This document shows positions 15,652-24,662 of a stretch of 64,000 bases of DNA, piece after piece (positions within the stretch are counted from its first letter, which is position 1; each line of letters starts with the position of its first letter). The notes beneath the pieces were generated by a model, which ran no database searches, was not told where the DNA came from, and saw only the letters and a program-made list of their open reading frames with translations. Position numbers and translations under genes: made by a program. The stretch lies in NCBI GenBank assembly GCA_963846505.1, contig CAWJWD010000001.1:310001-374000 (forward strand), read 5' to 3'. The DNA is from JACVRW01 sp963846505 (GTDB taxonomy: Bacteria > Actinomycetota > Thermoleophilia > Solirubrobacterales > Thermoleophilaceae).

Positions 15652-16740
15652 ATGTTGAACATGAGGATCGCCCCTGCGCCGCTGAGCGTGACGCAGGTGG
15701 GAACGTTCTTCGCTGTTGCGGGAAGAGAGCTTGCGTGGGTGTTGCCCGGCGTGGCGAAGCTCGTCACCGGTTGGCGAGCGGTTGCGGCAGCGATGCCCCC
15801 GGGGACGCTGCGCGACGACGCGCTGGCGACGCTTGCCGACGAGCGCTTCAACACCGAGGGCGCCGCCCTCTTCGCCACCCTCCCGACGCGCAGGAGCCTG
15901 CCGCTGTTGCGGGTGCTGGTAGCCCTCGAGGTCATCTGGGACTATCTCGACACAGTCAGCGAGCGGCCGTGCGAGGACATGGTGCTGAACGGCCTTCAGC
16001 TCCATCGCGCGCTCGCGGAGAGCCTCGACCCTGGCGGTCCGATCTCCGACTACTACCGCTACAACCCCAGCTCCAACGACGGCGGCTACCTCCGGGCGCT
16101 GGTGGAGGAGTGCCGAGCCCAATGTCTGGAGCTGCCCTCCTTCGAGCTCCTGCGACCGCACGTGATCCGTGAGGCTCGCCGCGGTGCGGTCTGCGCGATC
16201 AACCACGCGCCCGACCCCTGCGACAGAGACGCTCGGCTCCAAGCGTGGGTCGAGCAGGAGTACCCGGATCACACGGGGTTCTCGTGGTTCGAGCTCAGCG
16301 GAGCGGCCAGCTCCTCGCTCACCGTACACGCGCTGCTGGCGCTCGCGGCGCAGCCGGATTGCACGGCGCGCGACGTCGATCTGACCTATGCCGCGTACTT
16401 CCCATGGATCTCGCTCGCCAGCACGATGCTCGACAGCTACGCCGATCGCGCGGAGGATCTCGCGTGCGGTGCGCACAGCTACGTCGAGCACTACCCCTCC
16501 CAGGACCAGGCGCTGGTGCGCCTGTGCGAGATCGTCGCGACCTCCGTGCGCGTCGCGCGTGCGCTCCCCCGTGGCGAGAGACATGCACTGATCGCCTCCG
16601 GGATGGTGCCGATGTACCTCACCAAGAAGGAGATGCGCGCTCCGTGCCACCGCGCTGCGGCGACCGCGCTGCTCCGCGCCGCCGGTCCGTTGCCGACGCT
16701 GCAGTGGCCGATCCTGCGTACCTGGCGCTTGATCGTGTAG
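15652..16740 (+). CDS. DUF2600/YtpB-type terpene synthase (tetraprenyl-beta-curcumene synthase family)
   Basis: Protein of 362 aa, the usual length of the family founded by Bacillus subtilis YtpB, which cyclises long linear prenyl diphosphates. Aspartate motifs fit the family: DYLDTVSERP (97-106) and MLDSYADRAED (259-269), with the diagnostic YFPWIS (249-254) and SWFELSGAASSSL. All needed acidic residues appear present. The start has two ATGs nine bases apart. It lies 30 bp after the FtsX permease gene. No prenyltransferase or squalene-type cyclase gene is in the window, so the substrate must come from elsewhere and the product is unknown. Confidence 0.85.
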   Translation: MLNMRIAPAPLSVTQVGTFFAVAGRELAWVLPGVAKLVTGWRAVAAAMPPGTLRDDALATLADERFNTEGAALFATLPTRRSLPLLRVLVALEVIWDYLDTVSERPCEDMVLNGLQLHRALAESLDPGGPISDYYRYNPSSNDGGYLRALVEECRAQCLELPSFELLRPHVIREARRGAVCAINHAPDPCDRDARLQAWVEQEYPDHTGFSWFELSGAASSSLTVHALLALAAQPDCTARDVDLTYAAYFPWISLASTMLDSYADRAEDLACGAHSYVEHYPSQDQALVRLCEIVATSVRVARALPRGERHALIASGMVPMYLTKKEMRAPCHRAAATALLRAAGPLPTLQWPILRTWRLIV

Positions 16741-16742
16741 CG

Positions 16743-17216
16743 CTAGCCCGGCTTGGTCGTCATCGCCCAGATGGCGACCAGGTACAGCAGCAGCGCCAAG
16801 GCCACGAGCACGATCGCCACGCTGCCGAGCCTGCCGGCGGGCTTGCCGTCGGCGTTGGCGGCACGCCGGGCACCGATGCCGGCGAGGACGGTGGCGACTA
16901 CGAGCAGCAGGAAGGAGGGCTCGGCGGTCATGTAGCCGAGGTCGAGCCAGTCGGGTGGGTCGTCGAGGTCGGTGAAGCCCTCCTTGTCGGCCACCCATTC
17001 GCCGGCGCCGCGCATGACGATCCAGGCCGGCAGGGCGACCCACAGCAGCGAGCGGAAGCCGAGCCGCAACGATGCCGCGCCGCCGTCGCCCCCGCGAGCG
17101 CCGACCAGCGACACGAGCACCAGCACCACCCCGCCGACGAGCGTCATCGCGCCCAGCACGTGCAGGAACAGCGGCAGGTTCCAGTCGTCGGGACGCACCG
17201 CCGCGAGCAGGCTCAT
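16743..17216 (-). CDS. Four-helix integral membrane protein (DUF2269-like), second of pair
   Basis: Protein of 157 aa with four hydrophobic helices. It starts LPLFLHVLGAMTLVGGVVLV, which resembles the start of the next gene upstream (WLLFLHVLAAFMLASTVVTF), so the two are paralogues. The His in FLHVLGA is a plausible heme or copper ligand, as suggested for DUF2269-like membrane proteins, but this is not proven. Its ATG overlaps the stop of the upstream gene by four bases (17213-17216), so a heterodimer is likely. It is convergent with the terpene synthase gene, two bases apart. Confidence 0.78.
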   Translation of the reverse strand: MSLLAAVRPDDWNLPLFLHVLGAMTLVGGVVLVLVSLVGARGGDGGAASLRLGFRSLLWVALPAWIVMRGAGEWVADKEGFTDLDDPPDWLDLGYMTAEPSFLLLVVATVLAGIGARRAANADGKPAGRLGSVAIVLVALALLLYLVAIWAMTTKPG

Positions 17217-17596
17217 GCGCCCGGCTTCCAGATCATCACGATCAGCAGCGCGAGCACGAGCACGGTGCGCGACCAGTGCCAGAACGCGGCCTGGCCGGCC
17301 GCCGCCCCCTCGGGCGTCAACTCGACGCGTGCCCGGCGCCCCGCCTCGGTGGCGACCGCCCAGAGCACGATCGCGCCCAAGATCCAGCCGTCCCAGATCT
17401 CGTAGCCGTCGACGTCGAGCGCGAGCCAGATCCCGAAGACGAGCGTTCCCAGCCCGCCGACGTTCCAGAGCACGTCCGCGAGCGCCACGGCGCGGTTGCC
17501 GGCAGGCGCGCCGAGCACCACGGCGCTGAAGGTCACCACCGTCGACGCCAGCATGAACGCGGCCAGCACGTGGAGGAAGAGCAGCCAGTCGTACAC
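17213..17596 (-). CDS. Four-helix integral membrane protein (DUF2269-like), first of pair
   Basis: Protein of 127 aa with about four hydrophobic helices, beginning YDWLLFLHVLAAFMLASTVV. It carries a conserved His in helix 1 and another in the AAFWHWSRTVLVLALLIVMI region near the C-terminus. These paired histidines suggest a membrane cofactor, but no function is established. It is translationally coupled to the downstream paralogue through an ATGA overlap. The pair is divergent from the desaturase operon with a 94-bp intergenic region. Confidence 0.78.
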   Translation of the reverse strand: MYDWLLFLHVLAAFMLASTVVTFSAVVLGAPAGNRAVALADVLWNVGGLGTLVFGIWLALDVDGYEIWDGWILGAIVLWAVATEAGRRARVELTPEGAAAGQAAFWHWSRTVLVLALLIVMIWKPGA

Positions 17597-17690
17597 GCGC
17601 GGGAAACCTTACGCTGCGCGTCGGACTAGCATGCGGCGTCCCCGCCACCCCGGGACCCATCGTGCAATGACGGATTCGAGAGGGACATCG

Positions 17691-18638
17691 ATGACCGAGC
17701 AAGTACGGCCGACGGCCGACGACGTCCAGCCGGTCAAGAACGAAGCCCTGGATCGGTTTCTCACCGGGACGGTCACGGTCGTGCCGTTCATCGGGCTCGG
17801 GATCGTGTGCTGGCAGGTCTGGAACGACCTGCTGCACTGGCGTGACGTCGTCGTCTTCCTGATCATGTACCTGTCGACGGCGTTCGGGGTGACCGTCGGC
17901 TTCCACCGCCTGTTCACGCACCGCTCGTTCGAGACCAGCCCGGCAGTGCGCGGCGTCTTCGGCGTGCTGGGCTCCGCCGCGATCGAGGGCCCGGTGATCT
18001 CCTGGGTCGCCGACCACCGCAAGCACCACGCCTTCTCCGACCAGGAGGGCGACCCCCACAGCCCCCACGTCGGCCACGAGGGCGGCTGGCGCGGGGTGCT
18101 CAGCGGGCTCGTCCACGCCCACGTCGGCTGGCTGTTCATCCACACCCAGCGCGGGGCCCGCGACCGCTACGCACCGGACCTGCTCGAGGACCCGGTCGTG
18201 AGCTTCGTCGACCGTACCTTCGTCTGGTGGGTGCTCGGCGGGCTGGCGGCCGCGTTCGCGCTCGGCTACGCGCTCGGCGGCACGCTCGAGGCGGCGCTCA
18301 CGGGCCTGCTCTGGGGCGGTGCGGTGCGCATGCTGGTCGTGCACCACGTCACCTACAGCATCAACTCGCTCTGCCACTTCTTCGGCCGCCGCGACTACGT
18401 CACCGGCGACGAGTCGCGCAACCTGCGCTGGCTGTCGCTGTTCTCGCTCGGCGAGTCCTGGCACAACAACCATCACGCCTTCCCGACCTCCGCCTTCCAC
18501 GGCTTGCGCTGGCACGAGATCGATCTCTCCGGTTGGTTGATCCGTGGAATGGAGAAGCTGGGTCTCGTGTGGGACGTCAAGCGAGTCGACCCCGCGCGGC
18601 AGGCGCGCAAGGCGGTGGGGGCAGCCGAAGCGGCATGA
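17691..18638 (+). CDS. Acyl-CoA/acyl-lipid delta-9-type fatty acid desaturase
   Basis: Membrane-bound di-iron desaturase of 315 aa that introduces a double bond into a fatty acyl chain. The three histidine boxes are complete: HRLFTHRSF, HRKHHAF and HNNHHAFP, and the extra Asn/His-rich NSLCHFFG is present. Hydrophobic helices surround them. The ATG at 17691 follows AGGGA at the right distance; an ATG 24 bases upstream is less likely. It heads an overlapping operon with cyclopropane fatty acid synthase and an ABC exporter, so its product is probably the substrate for the next enzyme. Confidence 0.9.
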   Translation: MTEQVRPTADDVQPVKNEALDRFLTGTVTVVPFIGLGIVCWQVWNDLLHWRDVVVFLIMYLSTAFGVTVGFHRLFTHRSFETSPAVRGVFGVLGSAAIEGPVISWVADHRKHHAFSDQEGDPHSPHVGHEGGWRGVLSGLVHAHVGWLFIHTQRGARDRYAPDLLEDPVVSFVDRTFVWWVLGGLAAAFALGYALGGTLEAALTGLLWGGAVRMLVVHHVTYSINSLCHFFGRRDYVTGDESRNLRWLSLFSLGESWHNNHHAFPTSAFHGLRWHEIDLSGWLIRGMEKLGLVWDVKRVDPARQARKAVGAAEAA

Positions 18639-19840
18639 GCGCAGGCACCGCGCAGCTGCGCCGCGAGCTCGAGGCGGCGTTCCCGGAGCGGCCGTTCACG
18701 CTGGAGCTCTGGGACGGCACGACGCTGCCCGCCACCAACGGCGGCGGCGGTCCCACCTTCACCGCCCGTTCGAAAGCCGCCCTCGCGCACGCGCTGCGCG
18801 CCCCCGGCCAGCTCGGCATCGGCCGCGCCTACGTCTCCGGCACGCTCGAGGTCGACGACGTCGATGCCGCGCTCGACCTGCTCGCCAGCTGGCAGCCGCC
18901 GCCGCTCGAGCGCAAGCGGCGGACGCGGCTGACGCTCGCCGCCGTGCGCGCCATGGGGATCGTCAAGCCGCCGCCGGTACCGGAGTCCGAGCTGCGCCCG
19001 GAGGGCCAGCGCCACAGCATCGTGCGCGACCGGCGCGCGGTGCGCCACCACTACGACATCTCGAACGACTACTTCGAGCTCTTCCTCGACGCCTCGATGA
19101 CCTACAGCTGCGCGATCTTCTCGCGCGGCGCGCAGACGCTCGAGGAGGCGCAGGAGACCAAGCTCGAGCTCGTCTGCACCAAGCTCGGGCTGCAGCCCGG
19201 GGAGCGCGTGCTCGACGTCGGCTGCGGCTGGGGCAGCTTCGCCCTGCACGCCGCGTCGCGTCACGGCGTGCACGTGACCGGCATCACGCTGTCCGAGAAC
19301 CAGGCCGCGCTGGCACGACGGCGCGTCGAGGAGCAGGGGCTCGCCGACCGCGTCGAGATCCGCCTCGCCGACTATCGCGAGCTCGCCGACGAGCCGTTCG
19401 ACGCGATCGCCAGCATCGGCATGGTCGAGCACGTCGGCGCGAGCCAGATCGACCTCTACGCGCGCCAGCTGGCGCGCATGCTGAAGCCGGGCGGGCGGCT
19501 GCTCAACCACGGCATCGCGCGGCTGCGGCACGGCGACCCCGAGGCGGGACCGTTCTCCGAGCGCTACGTCTTCCCCGACGCGGCGCCGCTGCACCTGTCG
19601 CGAATCGTCCTGGCGCTCGAGCGCGCCGGCCTGCCCAGCAACCACGTCGAGGACTTCGCGCCGGACTACGCGACGACGCTGTCGCACTGGGCCAAGCGCT
19701 TCGACGAGCACCTCGACGAGGCCGAGCGGATCGCGGGCGCCGAGCGCGTGCGCATCTTCCGGCTCTATCTCCGTGCCGCTCGCAACGGCTTCCTGAGCGG
19801 CTTCACCGGCGTGTACCAGGTCCGCTGCCGCAAGGCGTGA
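18635..19840 (+). CDS. Cyclopropane-fatty-acyl-phospholipid synthase
   Basis: SAM-dependent enzyme of 401 aa that adds a methylene across (or methylates) the double bond of membrane phospholipid acyl chains. Family features include RHHYDISNDYFELFLD, MTYSCAIF, the SAM loop LDVGCGWGSFALHAA, GITLSENQ, the catalytic-region IGMVEHVG and the late YVFPDAAPLHLS. The N-terminal lipid-binding module is present. It overlaps the desaturase stop by four bases (ATGA), which fits a pathway where the new double bond is immediately modified. Mycobacterial relatives make methyl-branched or cyclopropanated lipids; the precise product is not readable. Confidence 0.9.
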   Translation: MSAGTAQLRRELEAAFPERPFTLELWDGTTLPATNGGGGPTFTARSKAALAHALRAPGQLGIGRAYVSGTLEVDDVDAALDLLASWQPPPLERKRRTRLTLAAVRAMGIVKPPPVPESELRPEGQRHSIVRDRRAVRHHYDISNDYFELFLDASMTYSCAIFSRGAQTLEEAQETKLELVCTKLGLQPGERVLDVGCGWGSFALHAASRHGVHVTGITLSENQAALARRRVEEQGLADRVEIRLADYRELADEPFDAIASIGMVEHVGASQIDLYARQLARMLKPGGRLLNHGIARLRHGDPEAGPFSERYVFPDAAPLHLSRIVLALERAGLPSNHVEDFAPDYATTLSHWAKRFDEHLDEAERIAGAERVRIFRLYLRAARNGFLSGFTGVYQVRCRKA

Positions 19841-20757
19841 ACGCCGCCGGGCAGGGCCTGGAGCTGATCGCGCTCTCGAAGCGCTACGGCGACACCGTCG
19901 CCCTCGACGACCTCTCGTTCAGCGTCGCGCCGGGTCAGATGTTCGGCTTCGTCGGCCCCAACGGCGCCGGCAAGACGACCACGATGCGGATCGCGCTCGG
20001 AGTGCTCGCACCCGACAGCGGCGAGGTGCGCTGGAACGGGCGCCCGATCGGTGCCGACGACCGCCGGCGGATCGGCTACATGCCGGAGGAGCGCGGCCTC
20101 TACCCGAAGATGCGCGTCGGCGAGCAGCTCACGTACCTGGCCGAGTTGCACGGCGTCGAGCACCGCGAGGCGCAGGGGCGCGCCGAGCGCTGGATGGAAC
20201 GCCTGGGCGTCGCCACGCGCGCCGACGACGCGGTCGAGGCGCTCTCGCTCGGCAACCAGCAGCGCGTGCAGCTGGCCGCGGCGCTCGTGCACGAGCCGGA
20301 CCTGCTCGTGCTCGACGAGCCGTTCTCGGGCCTCGACCCCGTCGGCGTGGACGTGCTGAGCGAGGTGCTGCGCGAGGAGACCAGCCGTCGCGGCGTGCCG
20401 GTCGTGTTCTCCTCGCACCAGCTCGAGCTGGTCGAGCGCCTCTGCGACGCCGTGGCGATCGTCAACGGCGGCCGCCTGGTCGCGGCCGGCGCCGTCGACG
20501 AACTGCGCGCCGGGCGCGCCAGCGGTCGCTGGCGCGTCGAGGTGGACGCGACCGACCCGTCCTGGGTCGAGCGAGTCGCCGGCGTGCGCCACGTCGAGGA
20601 CGGCGTGTTCGAGCTCGACGAGGACGCCGACCCGCAGGCGCTGCTCGACGCCGCGCGCGCCGCCGGTGCCGTGCACCGCTTCGGACCCGACACGCCGACG
20701 CTCGCCGAGCTGTTCCGCGCCGTCGTCGCCGAGCCCGCCGAGGAGCGCCCGTCGTGA
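19837..20757 (+). CDS. ABC transporter ATPase (NatA/DrrA type)
   Basis: ATPase of 306 aa with Walker A VGPNGAGKTTT, Q-loop YMPEERGLYPKM, signature LSLGNQQRVQLA, Walker B LLVLDEPFSGLDP and switch SSHQLELVE. The C-terminal 80 residues form the extra domain common in exporters of the NatA/DrrA class. The GTG start overlaps the stop of the cyclopropane synthase gene (GTGA), so it belongs to the lipid operon. With the ABC-2 permease that follows it forms a complete exporter, perhaps for the modified lipid or for a membrane-active compound. Confidence 0.9.
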   Translation: MNAAGQGLELIALSKRYGDTVALDDLSFSVAPGQMFGFVGPNGAGKTTTMRIALGVLAPDSGEVRWNGRPIGADDRRRIGYMPEERGLYPKMRVGEQLTYLAELHGVEHREAQGRAERWMERLGVATRADDAVEALSLGNQQRVQLAAALVHEPDLLVLDEPFSGLDPVGVDVLSEVLREETSRRGVPVVFSSHQLELVERLCDAVAIVNGGRLVAAGAVDELRAGRASGRWRVEVDATDPSWVERVAGVRHVEDGVFELDEDADPQALLDAARAAGAVHRFGPDTPTLAELFRAVVAEPAEERPS

Positions 20758-20791
20758 GGCCCGCGCCGGCTCACCGCCGCAGGAGCCGCTC

Positions 20792-21970
20792 ATGACATCC
20801 CGTCGCGCCATCTCCCTCACCGCCCGGCGGGAGCTGCGCGAGCGCGTGCGCAGCCGCGCCTTCCGCGTCGGACTGCTGATCCAGCTCGCGCTCGTGCTCG
20901 GCATCGCGCTGGTCTCGACGCTGACCGGCGACGACGGACCGAAGACCGTCACGCTCGGCGTGACCGGGCCGGAGGCGCGCGCGGTCGGCGTCGCCGCCCA
21001 GGACCGCTCCGCCGCGTTCGAGCTCGACCTCGAGCTGCAGCGGCTGCCCTCCCCCGCCGCCGCCCGCACCGCGGTGCGCGACGACGACGTCGACCTCGCG
21101 CTCGTCGGCGGGCGCCTGCTCGTGCCCGCCGAGCCCGACGACCAGGCAGTCGCGCTGGTGCGCAGCGCAGCCGCCACGCTCGGCACGACCGAGCAGCTGC
21201 AGGCGCAGGGACTCTCCCCCGCCGAGATCCGGCGCGCGCTCAATCCGCCGCAGCTCGCCACCGTCGAGGAGACCGACGGCGACGAGGGCGGCCAGGGCCT
21301 GGCATTCGTGGGCGTGCTGCTGCTCTACATCGCGATCATCACGTTCGGCAACGTCGTCGCCGTCGGCGTGATCGAGGAAAAGAGCTCGCGCGTGATCGAG
21401 CTCATCCTGTCCACCATCCGCGCACGCGAACTGCTTGCGGGCAAGGTGCTCGGCATCGGCTTGGTCGGCCTGATCCAGCTGGTGGCGGTGGGCGGCGCCG
21501 GTCTCGTCTTCGCCCTCGCGACCGGCGAGCTCGAGCTGCCCTCGAGCACCGCCTGGACGGCCGTGCTGGTGGCCGTCTACTTCGTGCTCGGCTACCTGCT
21601 CTACGCCTGCGCCTACGCGATGGCGGGCGCACTCGTCTCGCGCCAGGAAGACGCGCAGAGTACGACCGCGCCGATGACCGTCGTGCTCGTCGGCGGCTAC
21701 CTGCTGTCGCTGTCGGTGCTCGACGACCCCGATTCGACGCTCGCGACGGTCGCGAGCTTCGTGCCGCCGCTGGCGCCGATGATCGTGCCCGCGCGCGCCG
21801 CGCAGGACGCGCTGCCGGCCTGGGAGCTCGCCGTCTCGATCGTGCTGATGCTCGCCTTCTCGGCGCTGCTGATCCGGCTTGCCGGCCGTGTCTACGAGCG
21901 TGCGGTGCTGCGCCTGGGCGCGCCGCTGAAGCTGTCGCAGGCGCTCGCGCTCGCACGCGAGCCGCGCTAG
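20792..21970 (+). CDS. ABC-2 type permease (NatB-like)
   Basis: Permease of 392 aa with a first helix (VGLLIQLALVLGIALVS), a large external domain, and five more helices starting at GLAFVGVLLLYIAIITFGNV. The motif VAVGVIEEKSSRVIELILST is characteristic of ABC-2 permeases of the NatB/YhaP type. AGGAG lies seven bases before the ATG. It pairs with the ATPase gene 34 bp upstream. The substrate is unknown; NatAB moves sodium, while other family members move lipids or drugs. Confidence 0.88.
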   Translation: MTSRRAISLTARRELRERVRSRAFRVGLLIQLALVLGIALVSTLTGDDGPKTVTLGVTGPEARAVGVAAQDRSAAFELDLELQRLPSPAAARTAVRDDDVDLALVGGRLLVPAEPDDQAVALVRSAAATLGTTEQLQAQGLSPAEIRRALNPPQLATVEETDGDEGGQGLAFVGVLLLYIAIITFGNVVAVGVIEEKSSRVIELILSTIRARELLAGKVLGIGLVGLIQLVAVGGAGLVFALATGELELPSSTAWTAVLVAVYFVLGYLLYACAYAMAGALVSRQEDAQSTTAPMTVVLVGGYLLSLSVLDDPDSTLATVASFVPPLAPMIVPARAAQDALPAWELAVSIVLMLAFSALLIRLAGRVYERAVLRLGAPLKLSQALALAREPR

Positions 21971-22031
21971 GCACTCGCCGCTCCGCACGCCCATCCAGCC
22001 CCGCACGGCGCCTCCGCTAGCGTGCGTACCG

Positions 22032-23177
22032 ATGTCCGCGCGACGCCTCACCCGCCGCGGCTTGATGGCACGCGGCGCCGGCCTCTCCGCCGCCGCCTGG
22101 CTGGCCGCCTGCGGCAGCGAGACCGGTGGCGCCCGCACCAGCGTCGAGGTGGTCGAGCGGGGTCCGATCTCCGACGAGCTGACGTTCTCCAACTGGCCGC
22201 TCTACATCGAGGAGGACCACGCCACGCTCGAGCGCTTCCGGCGCCGCTACGGCACGCGCGTGAAGTACGTCGAGGAGATCAACGACAACCAGGAGTTCTT
22301 CGGCAAGGTGCGCCAGCAGTACGCGCGCGGGGACTCCGGCGGTCGCGACCTGCACGTCGTCACCGACTGGATGGCCGCGCGCATGATCCGGCTCGGCTAC
22401 GTGCAGAAGCTCGACCGCAGCCAGCTGCCCCACGTCCAAGCCAATCTCATCGATCGGCTGCACTCGCCCTCGGCGGATCCCAAGCGCGAGTTCACCGTGC
22501 CCTGGCAGTCCGGCATGACCGGCCTGATCTACCGCAAGGACAAGCTCGAGCGCGCGCCGCGCAGCATCTCGGACCTCTTCGACCCCGCCTACAAGGGCAA
22601 GGTCACGCTGCTGAGCGAGGTCTACGACACCGTGCCGATGGTCATGCTCGCCCAGGGCGCCGACCCGGCGAGGGCCACGCTCGACGAGATGCTCGCCGCC
22701 GTCGACAAGATCGAGGCCGAGACCAAGTCGGGTCAGGTGCGGGGCTTCACCGGCAACGAGTACACCAAGGACATCGCCAAGGGCGACTCGTGGCTGATCC
22801 TCGGCTGGTCCGGCGACGCGGTGCAGCTCCAGGCCGACAACCCGAACATCGAGTTCGTCCAACCCGAGGAGGGCTTCCTGCTCTGGTCGGACGACATGCA
22901 GATCCCCGTCGGCGCACCGCACGCGTCCACCGCCCAGAAGCTCATGGACTTCGTCTACCGGCCCGAGGTGCAGCTGGCGATCACCGAGTGGGTCAACTAC
23001 GTCTGCCCCGTCAAGGGCGTGCAGGAGCTGATGGAGCAGCGCGACCCCGAGCTCGCCTCCAGCGAGCTGATCTTCCCCAGCGACGAGAGCCTGCGCACCG
23101 CGACCGACCTGCGCCCGCTCGACGCGCAGGAGACGGCCGCGCTGGAAGGGGCCTTCCAGCGCGTGATCGGCGCCTGA
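22032..23177 (+). CDS. Polyamine-type ABC substrate-binding lipoprotein (PotD-like), orphan
   Basis: Periplasmic-type binding protein of 381 aa. The N-terminus combines a Tat-like twin arginine (TRRGLMARG) with a lipobox (WLAACGSE), so it is probably an exported lipoprotein. The rest matches PotD/PotF: LTFSNWPLYIEEDH, VKYVEEINDNQEFFGK, DLHVVTDWMAARMI, the NPNIEFVQPEEGFLLWSDDM domain crossover and VNYVCPVKGV. No permease or ATPase of the polyamine type is adjacent, so it must work with components elsewhere or serve as a sensor. The reading frame stops at TGA (23175-23177) and the following propeller remnant continues in the same frame. Confidence 0.87.
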   Translation: MSARRLTRRGLMARGAGLSAAAWLAACGSETGGARTSVEVVERGPISDELTFSNWPLYIEEDHATLERFRRRYGTRVKYVEEINDNQEFFGKVRQQYARGDSGGRDLHVVTDWMAARMIRLGYVQKLDRSQLPHVQANLIDRLHSPSADPKREFTVPWQSGMTGLIYRKDKLERAPRSISDLFDPAYKGKVTLLSEVYDTVPMVMLAQGADPARATLDEMLAAVDKIEAETKSGQVRGFTGNEYTKDIAKGDSWLILGWSGDAVQLQADNPNIEFVQPEEGFLLWSDDMQIPVGAPHASTAQKLMDFVYRPEVQLAITEWVNYVCPVKGVQELMEQRDPELASSELIFPSDESLRTATDLRPLDAQETAALEGAFQRVIGA

Positions 23178-24547
23178 GCGTCGCGGCGGCGGCTCGCCGT
23201 CACCGAGTTCGACCTGCCGACCCCGGACGCCGCGCCGCAGGACATCGTCCAGGGACCGGACGGCAACGTCTGGTTCACCGAGCGCGGCGCCGACAAGATC
23301 GGCCGCGTGACGCCGGACGGCGTCATCACGGAGTTCGACACGCTCGACGGCCTGACCCAGCCGAACTGGATCACGGTCGGGCCCGACGGCAACCTCTGGT
23401 TCACCGGCCAGGTGAGCGGAGCGGGCGGGGTCGGCCGCATGCCTCCCGGCGATCCGAGCGCGACCGAGAGCTTCGGCGGGTTCGGGATCATCAGCGTGCA
23501 GGGGATCGCGGTCGGGCCAGACGGCAACCTCTGGGTCGTCGACTCCGGCAGCGATCAGGTCGAGCGCATGACCACGGCGGGCGCGGCGGCACCCGCCGGC
23601 GAGATCGCCACCGCGGGCCTCGGTGGGCGCGGGATCACGCTCGGGCCGGACGGCAACGTCTGGATCGCCGGCTTCGGCGGGCAGAAGCTCGGCAAGATCA
23701 CGCCAGCGGGCGACTACACCGGCATCGACGCCCGGGCGGCGTGACGCCGTACGACGTCGTCGGCGGACCGGACGGCAACGTCTGGTACGCCGCGCAGGGG
23801 ACGACCGTCGGGCGCATCGCGGCGAACGCCGACGAGACCGCGGACGCCGTCAACTTCACCTCCAAGGGCGTCGATCCCTTCGGCATCACGGCCGGCCCGG
23901 ACGGCGCGATCTGGTACGCGGAGTTCCAGGCCAACGCCATCGGGCGCGTCGACGTCGGCGGTGGTACGACCCAGGTGCCCGGCTTGACGCCCAAGACGGG
24001 CGATCCGGCGGTGGCAGCCGGGCCGCGCTACGTCACCGCCGGGCCGCAGAACACGATCTGGTTCACCGAAGAGACCGGCAACCGCGTCGGCCGGGTGAGC
24101 GGAATCGTCTCCCCACCGCCCCCTCCTCCGCCTCCGACTGCCGACACGAAGAAGCCCAGGCTGACGGACGTGAAGCTCGTCCGCAGGAAGCTGACGCTCG
24201 GGTCCAAGCGCACGTTGCTGCTGCGCTTCATCGTCGACGAGCCGGGCACGCTGCAGCTACGCCTCCAGCGGGTGCTGCCAGGACGGCGAGCGAACGGGCG
24301 CTGCGCGAAGCCCAAGCGGTCGCTGGCCAAGCGCCCGACGTGCAAGCGCTTCGCCCAGCTGGCCATCCTCGCGCGCGCGACGACGCAGGGCGAGAACACC
24401 GTGAAGATCTCGACGCGCTTCGAACGCCGGCGCCTGCGCGCGGGGCGGTACCGGATCTCGCTGACCGTCGCGGATGCCGCCGGCAACCGCACGAAGGCCG
24501 ACGAGCCGTTCAGCTTCACGGTCTCCAAGCCGCAGCAGCGTCGCTGA
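23178..24547 (+). pseudogene. Streptogramin-lyase-like (Vgb) beta-propeller, start missing and frameshifted
   Basis: Repeated blades of the form GPDGN(L/V)W(F/V)T-GRI identify a virginiamycin B lyase-like propeller (six or more blades between 23200 and 24090). It is followed by a proline stretch and a basic C-terminal domain (LRFIVDEPGTLQLRLQ, RYRISLTVADAAGNRT) found in many Thermoleophilia surface proteins. No start codon or signal peptide precedes the first blade; the frame runs straight out of the binding-protein stop. A one-base shift in GCCCGGG near 23730-23737 is needed to continue from DARAA into GGVTPYDVVGGPDGNVW. It is either a decayed gene or misassembled or erroneous sequence. Confidence 0.65.
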
Positions 24548-24662
24548 GCACCCGATTCGGCGTGACCGGCCACCCGGCCGGGTACTCTCTGGAGAGGGCC
24601 TTGCGAGCGTGGGGCAACCGGATCCCCGTCACGGCAGGCTCGACCCGAAGGAGGGTGGCGCA

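Noticed and set aside
23175..23177. TGA between the binding protein and propeller as selenocysteine or programmed readthrough
   Set aside because: No selenocysteine element is visible, neither family uses it, and the binding protein ends at its normal length.
22022..23300. 841-aa frame spanning the binding protein and propeller as one gene
   Set aside because: Only its end (from about 23740) is real propeller sequence; the first 570 residues are an out-of-frame shadow of the binding protein.
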